Source: Adineta ricciae (taxonomy: Eukaryota; Rotifera; Eurotatoria; Adinetida; Adinetidae). Taken from it: DNA of 64,000 nt. The stretch lies in contig CAJNOJ010000092.1 of NCBI GenBank assembly GCA_905250025.1, forward strand, positions 302,186-366,185. The letters are read 5' to 3'. This document shows positions 23,386 through 35,032 of this stretch, piece after piece. The notes under the pieces were generated by a model. That model was not told the origin of the DNA and did not search any database. It saw only the letters and a list, made by a program, of their open reading frames with translations. Position 1 is the stretch's first letter; every line of letters starts with the position of its first letter. The position numbers and the translations under genes were made by a program.

Positions 23386-25937
23386 TTAATGATCTGCAGG
23401 TAGTGGAGAAGTATCTGCGGATGAGTTCAATCGTTCAGATCGTACTTCGAACTTGAGATTAACATCAGTTGTTGGTTCATTTTCTTTCTCAGGATCATCC
23501 AGCATTGTATAATTGGACATGAGAGATTCTTTAGCATATTTTTCATAGCAGAAATCGCACAGACGATGTTGAGTACTTAGAATAAAAATGTCTCATTGAA
23601 CTACCTCATAACGCGAAATCTTACCTCGATGTAGCACCTGGTCGCCAACGATTGCAACAATAATAACAAAAGAGTCCTTGACACTGACGACAACGGTACT
23701 AAAATGATAGTATAGAAAGAAAGAAAAACGAAGCGAAGAGAGTGAAATGTACTTTTCGTAGAGTCCATCCAAATGCTGTGTCACATTTTGTACATTTTGA
23801 CACATCATCTTCGTGTATCCATTGTTTTGACTGTTCTTCTTCAAGTTTAACTTCATAGTTATAGATTGAATTGAACAAATCAGCTTTTTCACTACCAAAT
23901 CAAAAGAGTTGAACTAAGAAATCGATTGTTTGGCCGTTGCTTACCGAACTGCTTTCACTAATCGACGTTTCATTTCTTCGAAATCGAGTGTTTTCTCTTG
24001 AATAGAAGCTTCTAGTTGCTCTTGGATTTTACTATGCTCATTCTACAAGTATTGTCAATGATTGACACATCAGAATTCATTTGTTTCTTACTCGTTCTTT
24101 TTCGGATGTCAATCGTTCGTTTTCAAGTAACTTTGCAGTCTAAATTCAATACTTGGTGTTCATCACAATCGTAAGTTTTCCTTATCTTACTTTCTGCACT
24201 TCACATGCCAGTTGGTCAATGCGTTTCTCTTGTTTAGCTGTTTGAACTGCATGTTGTTCTTGCTACAAATACAAATCTAGATTTTGTTGTTCCATGTTAA
24301 AAATACAAACAATCGATTTGATATGTTTCCCTTGTTCATCAAGTTTTCGTTGTAATTCATTGACGATTTTTTCCTTTGTCTCTAGTAGCGCTTGATACTT
24401 GGCTGCTTCACGTTCACGATCTTTCATTTTCTAGAAATAAAACAATATTCAACTTAGAATTTCATCAGACTACTTGCTGTCGAGCTTACATTTTCGGTTG
24501 ATGTATGTTGAATCATCATAGTTGAAAGTTGGAAATTGAGATCATTAATATCGCTTTTCAAAAGTTCAATTTCAGATTTGAGATTCTCATCAACATGTGG
24601 AACAACAGTATTATCATCATCATCGTCTGCTGTTTGACTTGTTTCATCATGCTTATCAACAGTACATTGGACTTCCACATCGGCCATTGACGGTTGTTCA
24701 TAATTCGATTGCAACTGAACTTCCAGTTGATGGCAACTATGACGAGAATCACGTTTTTTTCCTAAAAGAAGACTAGCTTTGAACGCATATTTACCGTTCT
24801 TTCCAATAGTTTAATGTATTTTCTGGATATTCATCCATAGATGAGATTGAATAAGGTGAATTCGCTTCATTTATTGACGCTTCGAGATTCTAAACGAGAA
24901 AACCATTTCATCGACTATCAAACGGTAAGAATATTTGCCTACATGCAAACACGACATTGTCATTGGACAAGATGATGCTATCATCGATTGAGAAGAAATA
25001 CTATCCTAGAAAAGACTCGGATTTTATCAAATAAAAAAGTACAGTCAAGTGCAATTACGTACCATTGATATGAAACTTGAGATACTATCGGTACGAAGTC
25101 GTGAAGTCGCATCGGATAAATGCTTTGATCGTAGATCAACAGACCTATTAGAAAAAGATTCTCTCTCAGGAAATTTTCCATTTAAATCTCGAAATTTTAC
25201 TCTGCTGTAGGCCAACAAACATCCAATTGATACTGCGAGTTCGAAAGAAGATCAAAACCCACATCGTTCAATTGATATAACGCTTGAACAATACGATTTA
25301 TATAAACTGATTTCAACCAAAAGCAGTCCGTGTGATAAAATTGACTAGAAAACAAAACAATTATAGTACTTGTCTTGTTCGATCTAACAAGATATCTTAC
25401 TGAACAATTTTAGTGAGCATGAAACTCTGCTGTATGACATCACCTAGACGATGATTTTGTAAACAAAAACGGAGAAATAATCGGCCACGACCAATCGATG
25501 TTTTAACTTCTTGAGTATTGAGAACGTAGAGTACGGTGTCATACAGACCTTTACTTTCTTTGAGTGCTCGAAGAAAGAAATCCCAATAATTTCTCTGGGT
25601 ATTGAGTAATGATTTTCGATCTAAAGATGAACATACAAGATGCAAAACGAAATTCATTGCTAGTTCTGAGTTATACTTCGTAAGTCAATTTGTAATAAAC
25701 GTTCGAGATGTTGAAAAAAGATTTGCAAATGTGTATTCGTGTCATCGATCAATATCGATTGTAAGTGATCGATTTCGTTGTTCGATGTTGTATATTCAGT
25801 ACAGAGCACATTTGCTTTATCTACAATCATCGAATATTCATTTTCAGTTGCGATTATACCCAGGAATTGAACCTACTTTCAATTATTTCAATTGATCGCA
25901 ATATAGACGATAATTTGCGAGTATCTTGTAAAGACAT
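23386..25937 (-). CDS. RUN, coiled-coil and FYVE-type zinc finger protein (FYCO1/RUFY-like)
   Basis: A multi-exon gene from ATG 25937 (MSLQDTRKLSSILRSIEI) to TAA 23386-23388. The N-terminal RUN domain has NYWDFFLRALKESKGL, KTSIGRGRLFLRFCLQ, HRLGDVIQQSFML and YINRIVQALYQLNDVGFDLL, closest in my judgement to FYCO1. About ten short exons then encode Glu/Lys/Gln-rich coiled coil. The C-terminal finger reads WIHEDDVSKCTKCDTAF, YRCRQCQGLFCYYCCNRW and HRLCDFCYEKY. FYCO1 and RUFY proteins link PI3P-positive endosomes or autophagosomes to small GTPases and kinesin. The protein is far shorter than vertebrate FYCO1, I see no GOLD domain, and the FYVE basic motif R-x-H-H-C-R reads RKYRCR, so PI3P binding may be altered. 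Internal exon joins are partly inferred. Confidence 0.72.
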
Positions 25938-26376
25938 TTTAAACGAATGAAAGATGACATATAACTCATGTGCTTTCTTTTCTTACTCATGTATTATACC
26001 TCATTCGATTTTGATTGGTGATTGATTTTATCAATGACAGACTACGTGGTGTCACTACTGATGCAAATGGCTGCTTCTACATAGTTTCGAAGGACGTATC
26101 AGCAAGGATTTTTCCTACGTTCATTTAGCTTATCGAATATTCGCTGAGATAACGAATAGACATGTTAAAGATAGCTGGAGAATTCAAGATATAGTGCTGA
26201 TACAACCGTGTATAAGAAACAGTATTTGATAGCGTTGTCATAACTCTTTAGAGCAATGCATTCGGCTTGAAGTGAGGACGAATAATACTTCGTCACAGTT
26301 CGTTGAGCAGTATCAATGTTTGTTTTATCTCTTATTCATTTCTTTTTGAATTGACATCGAAAGAGTCAGTAATACG
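25938..26376. promoter_or_regulatory. Shared upstream region of two divergent genes
   Basis: These 439 bp separate the start codons of the minus-strand FYCO1-like gene and the plus-strand EF-hand gene, so both promoters should lie here. No exon or obvious TATA motif was recognised. Confidence 0.35.
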
Positions 26377-26919
26377 ATGGGAAACTCAAACAGTAATCGA
26401 TCATCTTTGGAAATGAAACGTTTGGAAGAAATAACTGGTATAAAACGGCAAAGTTTTTTGGATATGCATGAAGAGAGTAAACGTAAACATGGAAGCGATA
26501 ATCCCGTTCTTGTAAGTAGAGCTGATTGTCGTCATTTCATCAATCAGATGGGTGTCGGCTTTGATAATCAAAAGCAAGTGGATGTCGCACTGGGAATTTT
26601 CGAAGAAGATGGCAAACTCTCTACCGAACAGCTTTTCTCTTGTGTAGCTATGCTGAGTGAAACAATGAATGGCGCTGCTCGGCTTGCCTATGTCATCGAT
26701 ACACATAATCCAAAAGGCGCAGACCATGAAAATGTTTCACGCAAATATGGACAGAAAATCATACAATGCATCAATGAATTTTATGGTATTAGGAAAGTTG
26801 ATCAACCTGAAGAGGTCTGGCTTGAAATCTGTGGTGGAACTGATAAAGCGAAAGTGACAAGAGAAGAATTCGTCAAATATATGACGTCCAATGATCCCTA
26901 TCAAGATTTCTTAGTTTGA
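26377..26919 (+). CDS. Intronless, N-myristoylatable EF-hand-like protein
   Basis: One exon of 180 codons. The start MGNSNSNRSS fits an N-myristoylation signal (Gly2, Ser6-type), as in neuronal calcium sensors and calcineurin B. The overall helical plan resembles that class: FINQMG, VDVALGIFEEDGKLSTEQLFS, AARLAYVIDTHN and ICGGTDKAKVTREEFVKYM. The calcium loops are degenerate: the second is shortened (EEDGKLSTEQLF), the third lacks the D-x-D-x-D spacing, and the fourth begins G-T-D-K-A-K. Calcium binding is therefore doubtful. Lack of introns in an intron-rich region suggests a retrocopy or an old intronless gene. A perfect hairpin lies 14 nt after the stop. The EF-hand assignment is moderate. 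Confidence 0.6.
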   Translation: MGNSNSNRSSLEMKRLEEITGIKRQSFLDMHEESKRKHGSDNPVLVSRADCRHFINQMGVGFDNQKQVDVALGIFEEDGKLSTEQLFSCVAMLSETMNGAARLAYVIDTHNPKGADHENVSRKYGQKIIQCINEFYGIRKVDQPEEVWLEICGGTDKAKVTREEFVKYMTSNDPYQDFLV

Positions 26920-26932
26920 ATAAACAAAAAAG

Positions 26933-26960
26933 TGAATGTCTATGTTTTCATAGACATTCA
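26933..26960. repeat. Perfect 12-bp hairpin with TTTT loop in the 3' flank
   Basis: TGAATGTCTATG (26933-26944) and CATAGACATTCA (26949-26960) are exact complements around a 4-nt TTTT loop. It begins 14 nt after the TGA of the EF-hand gene, so it should be at the start of its 3' UTR. The compact stem and tetraloop suggest an RNA structure rather than a protein-binding palindrome. Confidence 0.6.
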
Positions 26961-29297
26961 GATACGATGTTTTTGCGTTCGTTCATTCTCGATCAATATG
27001 TTCACAATAAGATCTACAAAACTGTTTATGCTTGAAAACATCAAATAAACTTCAATCATTTTTCTTTTTAATTAAATCATATGTACGTATCAATAAGTTT
27101 GCAATAACAAAATAAATCTAATATTTCGATTTTTATCATCAAAACACATCTGAAAGCGTAATTTCACTCCAGGAGTATTCATATACTATTGAATCGGGCT
27201 AAGAATCTTTTTTCAGATTCAGATACTACTTTGAGAATATGTTTTCACATGATGCGTATAAAAAGGTTTGCTGTTCCTATCTATTGTGTTCTGGAAACAG
27301 TTGGAAACCTTATAGGAGAAAGAAGATGTGATTGTATGCAGTAACGATTCGGTATTTGGTGTGTGATTTGGTTAAAATTTATTCTAGGCAAAGAAAGTAT
27401 TTTCAGTGCCGTTTGCCCTCTCAGTATTTCTTCATCATTAGAAGTACTTTATATTTAATAGTAAGGAAACTCCATGCTTATTTTGATGTGTTTCTTAGAT
27501 TTTACGTCAATCAAATTTCATGGTTATAATGGATTCAAAGCTGTTATTTGTTATCCGTATATCTCTTCTGGTCTTGTCAATCATTCATAGAATGATTTTG
27601 GTTTAGCATGCACTCGAATAGAAGAACTACTTTTACTACTGGTGACAATCTATAAAACGTTTTTTCTACAAAACCTTGTAGCTTAAACGACATTTGATGT
27701 TCATGCATGAGTTAACTACCTCCATACTATCGATTTTTAAATAAGGATTGTCAATTATCCAACAAGGAAAATCAAGACAAACAAATATGTTTTTGTCGCT
27801 TCTCAGTCAATATCAAACATGAATTGACATGAGAAATTAACATACCGAATTAGAAAACAGAAACAAAGTTCACATCCAGAGTTTATTGCTTTTATTACAG
27901 AGTATTTCCACATGTTCTGGACACAACATTTTTGTTCGACAGCATTTCTTCTATCAGAAAATACGGCACGACGTCGTTGTTTTGATGATGGAAAAGTAAC
28001 GACCCGTTGAAATGAATCCAATACGAAAACCTGTGACAACTGATCTATTTTTATGACAGAAGATTTGAGTAAATTAGAAGACGAATCTATATTGAATTTA
28101 TATAACGACAAATGTTTCCGTTTTCTGCAACTCGTTTATCAGTTATTACATATAGCGAATGCATAATAAATTAGTGGTCATTTGAAAGTTCGTTCTCTTC
28201 CCCCTGATGAGACAAACATTTCTATTCTTTGATTACATCTCTGCTTGAACATTGACTAACCTCTCGTAAGAAAGCATATCAATGAATATTATCAATATAC
28301 AGCTGATCTTCCACAACTAAGTGATCGAAAAAAACAGAGCGGTCATCAGAAATCGATTGTGTCTTACTTCATGTTTTATTGTGGAACTGTGTATGTAATT
28401 CACATACTAGAGAACATATGTTAAGAAATGGCTCACTGTCATAGTTTGTTTTATCACAAGATCTTTGTCTTACCTGTTTTTTTTTGTCAACAGCTTTCAT
28501 GAAGAAGTTTTTCTTCACACATGTAGTTATTTTCATGAAATCAATAAGAAAAACCAGAGCTTTTCGATATCCAAATTTGCTGCTTTAATTGTAATAAAAT
28601 TCTAAATACTTAGGACGTCGTTTTGTCAAACGGTAAAACTAAAGCTATATGAATGAGTTTTTAAGAACCATTATGAACTAACCTGTATTGGCTTCCTGTT
28701 GCCTTGCATCATCCATTTGCAAGTGTTATACAGTGAACAGTATACAAGGATGTATCAGTATATGTTTTTATCAAATAACAATGAAGAAATTTGTAATATT
28801 TTAGGAACAGTTCAATATGAATTGAAGCATGATAAATTCAAGTGTTTCGTTCTGTGCATCATGGTACACCGACGAAAAGGATTATTATTCCAGAATTTAC
28901 AGATATAGTTTTCGAAAGACTAATAATCTCGATGGTAACAAGTTAATTTAGCTTTTACGGACAATAATGTGTACTAAACTAGGAGAATGTATGCAGAAAG
29001 AAATCTGAAACAAATGCCAGTTCTATTCAAGATAGTTCGATGTGAAACGACATCTCGCGAAATATGTTATGTACCGCAAAAATATATAAACTATGGACGA
29101 TGGACTCAAGTTTGCCTGACGTTAAGTTTGGTTCACCTCTCACAACTATCATTACAATACTTTTTTTAATCAGGTTATATATGATTGTTTTTCATCCATA
29201 ACGAGTGATTATATTCAGACTGTTTCAACTTCTACTGATAGATATAATCATTTGACTCAGGGTATTTCAATAATCTTAAATATTTTCTTGTTAACGC
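26961..29297. other. Gene-poor region, no confident gene
   Basis: A 2.3 kb AT-rich stretch with short open frames only. The best, 27803-28111 on minus, has dibasic sites and a Cys pair but no signal peptide and fits no family; it is discussed under rejected items. The last few hundred bases should hold the DNAJC11 promoter. Confidence 0.4.
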
Positions 29298-31620
29298 ATG
29301 GCATCCGGTGACGATGAAAACTATGAAGAAAACTCATCTGACTTCTTTTCGGATGAGTTGTATTCGCCCGATAGTGAACGTGATTTATATGCTGTATTGC
29401 ATATCAATAAAGATGTATGTTAATTTTATCGATGAATTTCTAGTCTAAAAAGAATCCACTTGTTTTAGGCTGATGTGACAACAATTCAACAGGCTTATCG
29501 TCGATTGACACTTCTCTATCATCCGGACAAACACACCGATCCCCGAAACAAGCAATTAGCGATGGATCTTTTCATTCAAGTAAAGAAAGCATATGATGTT
29601 CTGAATGATCCACAGAAACGAGCCATCTACGATGTTGTTGGGATGAAAGGCTTGAAAGCTGAAGGCTGGGAGGTAAAAGATATCAGTTTGAAAATCACCT
29701 GACCTCATCTTTCTGATGATTAGGTGGTCAGTCGAACAAAAACAGCTCGTGAGATTCTTGAAGAATACGAACGATTAGCCAAGGAACGTGAAGAACGGCG
29801 GTTCAATCAAATAACTAATCCCAATGTTAGTATGATGCAATGTTCTAATGTATGACTCATGTCATGTTTAGGGTTCTGTACATATGACAGTAAACTTAAC
29901 GGATGTTTTCGATCAAATGAATTCATCTGATGAAGATAGGTAAATTTCTAGATGAAGGCGACTACGTCGAATAACTATGGATTCGTTTTTTTTTTATAGT
30001 GAATTTTCACCTGTTATTGAAATGACAGAGTTTACCGTTGCACAAGGAATTGATATACCATTAACCAGTCAAGATACAGCAAATATCACTGCTGTAGTAT
30101 CCACACGCAACGGACGTGGTACAGGATCATTTACAACATCATTTCGACGTGTACTTGCTGATCTATCTTGGTTCCGAGTATGCTTGATAAAAGAATTAGT
30201 TTATTTATCGCTTTCTATACTCACTGAACATTTTAGATTGATTTAAATTTTGGCCACAATAATCTGGCTGCTTTTCGGTATTTTCGTCGTTTAACACAAA
30301 AACTGTAGGTAGAAATAATTTTGATTGATTTCGTTAGTTTTCATGTGACTAATCTTTTGGTCAGTTTAGTCACGCAAATATGGCTGCCACAATCGGTCTG
30401 GCCGATGGTGGTTCTGCTATAATCACACCCGGATTCATATTTTCCATTACGTATCAATTGAGCCATCATTTAACAAGCAGTCTCGAATGGAAAACAGGCG
30501 CCGATTCGTTTATGAAAGGCGGTCTTCATTATGATAATCAAAAGCTTGCAGTTTCCGGTGCTGTTCAAGTAATTCACGGATAAAGAAGTGAACTATATAC
30601 TCCAGTATACTTTGTTTCAGCTCGGACTTGTTAATACTTTTGGCGCTATTGATAGTGTATATCGAGTGCCTAATGTTTGTAATTTGCGGTGTAGTCTCAA
30701 GTAGGAGTGGTCGATAGCTATACTGTCTCTCAATAATTAAGCATCTTTGTAGACTATTCGTTTTTGGACCATGGATAGAATATGGAATTGATCGTCAATT
30801 GACGAAATACACTCATGGTTCGGCAACGGTTGCCATCAGCTCCCGAATGGGTGTACTACTGAGATTAAAGTATGACTTCTTCGATTGAAACTTTTGAGTC
30901 TTTCTCATCAAGAGACAATCATTCCATTTAGATTCATGCGTGGCAGTCAAGCGTTCACTTTTCCACTCCAGCTCTCCACCGATATTATCCCAAGCGCAGT
31001 ATTCTATGCAACAGCGGCACCAGTGTTAGCTTATTTCATACTTGACCGTCTTATTATTCGACCATTTACTCGATCGGAAGAGGAACGGTAAAGAGATTTT
31101 CATTGAATACCTTCCTGAATACTTGGTTCGCTTTTAGAGAGCAGAAAAAACGAGAAAATGAAGCACGGGAAAAACAAACCGAACGACGACGAGAAGCAAT
31201 GAACGCACAAGAAGTTTTGCGGTCATTAGTAGAGCAAATCAAAGATAGAGAAGGCTCACAAGGCTTAATCATTTTGGAAGCACGCTACGGTCAACTATCG
31301 TCCTCATCACCGACGGCACACGAAAACTCGATAAAAATCATTGATGTGACTGTTCCATTACAAGCTCTTGTAAAAGATTCTAGTCTTAAAATCGGAACGA
31401 CCGTATCGAAATCGAATCTAACCGGTTTCTACGATCCGTGTATCGGTGAAGAAAAGTCTCTGTTCATTAAATATTCGTTTGGATCACAAATACATACGGT
31501 GCTCTACAAAGATGTCGATCCTATTGTCTTACCTAATCGAGGTAATAAGAGCACTGACTTGCTTCTATGACGAATATCAATAATTAATTCTTTTTCTTCA
31601 TTGTAGATCATTTAGTATAA
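29298..31620 (+). CDS. DNAJC11: DNAJC11-like J-domain protein
   Basis: A multi-exon gene from ATG 29298 ([17 protein letters not shown]) to TAA 31618-31620. The J domain spans the first two exons: [11 protein letters not shown], then [20 protein letters not shown] with the HPD motif and [21 protein letters not shown]. Next come [20 protein letters not shown] and the beta-rich DNAJC11 middle region ([34 protein letters not shown]). A charged coiled coil ([20 protein letters not shown]) leads to the DUF3395 C-terminus ([50 protein letters not shown]). DNAJC11 associates with the MICOS/SAM complexes at mitochondria and supports crista organisation. Introns are about 50 nt and the final one precedes a four-codon last exon. 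The order and content match the family well. Confidence 0.92.
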
Positions 31621-32568
31621 TGAAAAATGGCGTATATCGAAATTTGTTATTCACTTAGGGCCAATTTAAGTTCTTTTGCTAGTTTTGGTTTTCTTTTTCA
31701 ATAAAAACCATGTGTTTCCACTTAATTTCACCTATTGCCAGCCCTAACAAAGCATTCTGAAAGAAATAAGAACGTGGATAGCAATGTAAATCACTCACCG
31801 TTACTTCACATCCTCAAGAAAAGCAAGTAGTTTATTCTCAACAAATCCGACTGTTCATTGAAATACATACGTCATTGTAGACAAGTATATCTTGAACCAT
31901 CGTAAACTACGTTATCTATTGATGTACAAATGACATAGAATAAAACATCTATTGTCATTGTTAATTCCGCGCAGATCATTGGTAGTTAAATCTCAATAAG
32001 AGTGTTGACGCGTATAGACTCAACTCTGTCATTGAATATCATATACAAAATCCAACATATTCGTGTCTATATTAGGAATATGCCGCGTTCTAACACTCTC
32101 AAAGTAAAATATTCAAAATGTGAGAATTATTAAAAAGCTGCTCAAATATGAATTGTATTGCGTCTCCCAATAAAAATTCAAACTGTTTCTATGTATACAT
32201 GAACATAAACAATATATATATATATGTCCACATGTTCGAATTACTTCGTCTAGTTACCAAAAGTTCAATTCGAAATTGAAATATATTAGTATATTTCTTA
32301 TAAGTATGATTTGAAAACAAGCACATTTATGGAAAAAATTATTTATCTAAAGAATACTTCTATAATAATTAACAAGAAGTGTTCCATTATGATATTTCAT
32401 GTGACTTTCCAGATATATTCTCATAGAAACTATGAAATATCATTTCACGCAGCATAGCATTCACAACAGATGTTTAATATACCACATACTATTCATATAC
32501 TATAGCGTTTTCAAGAATAAGTATTCATTTCTTACAGAAGATATTCTCGGCAAGCATCTATTCTACCA
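31621..32568. other. Intergenic, very AT-rich
   Basis: About 950 bp without a coding exon. It includes a TA run (about 32213-32226) and a perfect 12-bp inverted repeat at 32389-32443. An exon continuing the small membrane-protein gene upstream (from the CTTACAG at about 32530-32536) cannot be excluded. Confidence 0.4.
32389..32443. repeat. Perfect 12-bp inverted repeat with 31-nt spacer
   Basis: ATGATATTTCAT (32389-32400) is exactly complementary to ATGAAATATCAT (32432-32443). It lies about 125 bp upstream of the small membrane-protein start, in AT-rich DNA with no flanking duplication that I can see. Confidence 0.4.
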
Positions 32569-33095
32569 ATGACTACACCATCGCCGCTTTCCCCGGTTTC
32601 TGTAAGTTATAGTATGACAATTCGATTTGAACTTACGATTGAAATACTCTCCTAGAGAATGAATAGTTCGGCTGCATTTGCGTTCACCGATGTAACAACG
32701 GAGTAAGTTTGACGCTTCGACTGCAGAGAGCTTTTCTTTCACATGTATCGATTCCAGGGAAGTCAAACGAAGAAAAAAGCATGATAAACATCATCGTTTC
32801 TTGTTTGCTATGGCAGCAATTGCAGTTCTATTTAGTATAGCTGCGGTCATTCTTGTACCAATTCTAGTGACGACATTAACTCGTAAGACTCCGTACTGGA
32901 AGTATCTCTATTCCTTCTTCCTATTTCAGGTAAATGTTCACCGTCGCCATAGGAAAGAGAAGAACTTGGAAATTTGTTTCTTTTTTCTCTGGTCAATATT
33001 TTTGCTTCACAGATGTTCATGTGAAAATCACACCTGGATATCGACACATTTTATTGTCTAAACATGTAATAAAAAATCTAAATATGATTAGATGA
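32569..33095 (+). CDS. Small single-pass membrane protein (about 95 aa), hypothetical
   Basis: Exons 32569-32601, about 32652-32701, about 32759-32891 and 33013-33095 join in frame through GTAAGT, GTAAGT and GTAAGA donors. The product starts MTTPSPLSPVS, then RMNSSAAFAFTDVTTE, a basic patch (VKRRKKHDKHHR), and one strong hydrophobic helix (FAMAAIAVLFSIAAVILVPI), ending with a short basic tail. The basic patch before the helix argues for a cytoplasmic N-terminus. An alternative last join reads through to a TTTCAG-GTAAAT donor at about 32929 and gives a different, Tyr/Phe-rich tail. The N-terminus might extend further upstream in frame (RYSRQASILP). No family is recognised. Confidence 0.4.
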
Positions 33096-34329
33096 GCTTA
33101 TTTCTTCATTCTTTACCATACCGATAGCAAACACACACATGCTCATCAATACAGATGGTCAATAATTACACCATCTTAATGATAAAATGATCTTTAGAAG
33201 ACTATCCACCTGCATATTTGAACTTGCNAGAATAGATTAGATCATTTTCAATTTTCACTCACTGGATAGAAGTTCTCCATTGCTGCAGCTAGTGAATCGA
33301 TTCAGCAGGTGTTCTGTTCTGTAGCGAGCTGGTCTGTCAAAGTGAATGAAGTCATTGACTATAATAGATGACGGAATGAAGTGAAGATAAATTAGTCTTG
33401 GGTATATGTAGACACTACTTGAATGAAGTCATTTCAATCTATGCATGAAACAGTGATACCATGTAAGAGTTAGTTATTTTCCAATCTTGAAAATTCAATT
33501 GTCAGAATGATTCAATGAACGTATGTGTCTTGCAGGAGGGGAAAAGGAATTTTTCAAGACTGATTAAACAACTTCTATATTCAATGACTTCACTGGTCGT
33601 AATGAATCGATCGAAAACATATTAGCAAGAAGAGAATCACCAACTATTGAAATTCTATTTCGTGCATTTCATCATATGCAAATCCGGTAATCATATAACT
33701 TCTTTCCACTTCGATGTATCAACGTAAAATGAATGAAAGAAAACATCTTCTTTTATTTTTTATCTTCTCCGATTAATGAGATTTACGTCATTTTTGACTG
33801 AACATTGATCAAATCAAAGGGATAACATTCATCGATCATCATTATATATTATCCTCTCATAACACCTTTTGCTATTCGATATCTTTGAACCTGTTTAAAC
33901 CTGAAAGGAAACATTTCCGGATAACGAAGAAGGAAAAAAACGTTGTCTTCTTCCGATAAGATATTCTCATCATTGAATATAAAAGAAACAGGTAGCTTGT
34001 TCATCTGATCAATCGAACGAACTCATAGTGTGAATTTCAAAAAAAGGCATCTCTGGCGATAAGATCAATTCTAACTCTAGGAAATTAGCCAGAAGATCAT
34101 ATTAACTTCCCTATTGGTCGTATGGTGTGTTCATGCAATAACACGAGAGAAGGAGAAGAAGGAGAAAGATGCAAACGAGTTAGAGAGAGATAGAGAAAGA
34201 GAAGAAAAAACACGCATTAAATATTCGTTCGAAAAGAGGAAAATTCATAGAGACGACGACAACATTCTAGACGAAGTGGTGTGTTCGTACAAAATTCTTC
34301 TATCAGTGCCTTGATATTTCACTACCATC
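33096..34329. other. Intergenic, includes one undetermined base
   Basis: About 1.2 kb with no convincing exon. It precedes the CCCH zinc-finger gene and should hold its promoter and leader. A purine-rich GA stretch lies near 34140-34210. Base 33228 is N. Confidence 0.45.
33228..33228. other. Undetermined base (N)
   Basis: A single N in intergenic DNA; an assembly or consensus ambiguity with no coding effect seen. Confidence 0.99.
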
Positions 34330-35032
34330 ATGTATATCCATCCAACAAATCAACATACATCTTGTTTTCTTCAAAATATGTTTACATCGATGTCTATTGA
34401 AAAATGTTCATTGTCTGTAAGTAATTTTACGAAATTCTTTCGCTTGAATTCTTTCGTTTGTTCAATTGAATTCTAGACTTTGTCATCGACGAAAGCTTAT
34501 TCGAAAGTTGTGGGCGCTCCGATCTTGAATCCAACCTCACAAACAATGTCAGCTCTAAGTTCAAATCTTCTCACAGATAATCAAACGAAAACAACATCAC
34601 AACGTTATAAAACTGAATTATGCCGTTCATACCATGAAACTGGCATGTGCAAATATGGTGAAAAATGTCAATTCGCTCATGGGTACCATGAAATACGTTC
34701 GTTCGATCGACACCCCAAATACAAAACAGTACTTTGTCGTACATATCACTGTACTGGCTATTGTATGTATTTTAAACGAAGCACGTATTTCCGTGAAAGG
34801 TTTATCTTTCATTTTCTTAGGTCCATATGGTCCCCGATGTCATTTCTTACATGATGAATATCCTGAAAATTCACCATGTAGTTCACTTACATCTTCGATT
34901 TCTCCATCATCCTCAATTGGTAGTGATATTCGTTCTTCAGTATCATCATCTCGTTCAATTTCACCAATGGATTCACCCATCTTGAATTCCGATGATTATC
35001 TCTTTCTTCCATCGTTTTTACTAAACAAATAA
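34330..35032 (+). CDS. Tandem CCCH zinc-finger protein, tristetraprolin/ZFP36 type
   Basis: Three exons (34330-34416, 34477-34762, 34821-35032) total 585 nt and encode 194 aa. The two fingers are [26 protein letters not shown] and [18 protein letters not shown] followed by [12 protein letters not shown]. They have the C-x8-C-x5-C-x3-H spacing, with the R/K-YKTELC lead-in that contacts UAUU. The second intron (T|GTATGT) splits the third metal-binding region of finger 2, so the unspliced frame ends early. The C-terminal third is Ser-rich ([15 protein letters not shown]), a likely phosphorylation region. The final FLPSFLLNK sits where TTP proteins carry a CNOT1-binding tail, but the match is weak. 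These proteins bind AU-rich elements and recruit deadenylases. A poly(A) signal lies at 35398-35403, with AU-rich and TA-repeat sequence in the inferred 3' UTR. Confidence 0.9.

Noticed and set aside
27803..28111. Minus-strand frame with RRR, DRR and an insulin A-chain-like segment (NAVEQKCCVQN)
   Set aside because: The third and fourth A-chain cysteines are not at the required spacing, no B-chain cysteines or signal peptide are found upstream, and splice options do not repair it. It is best treated as chance.
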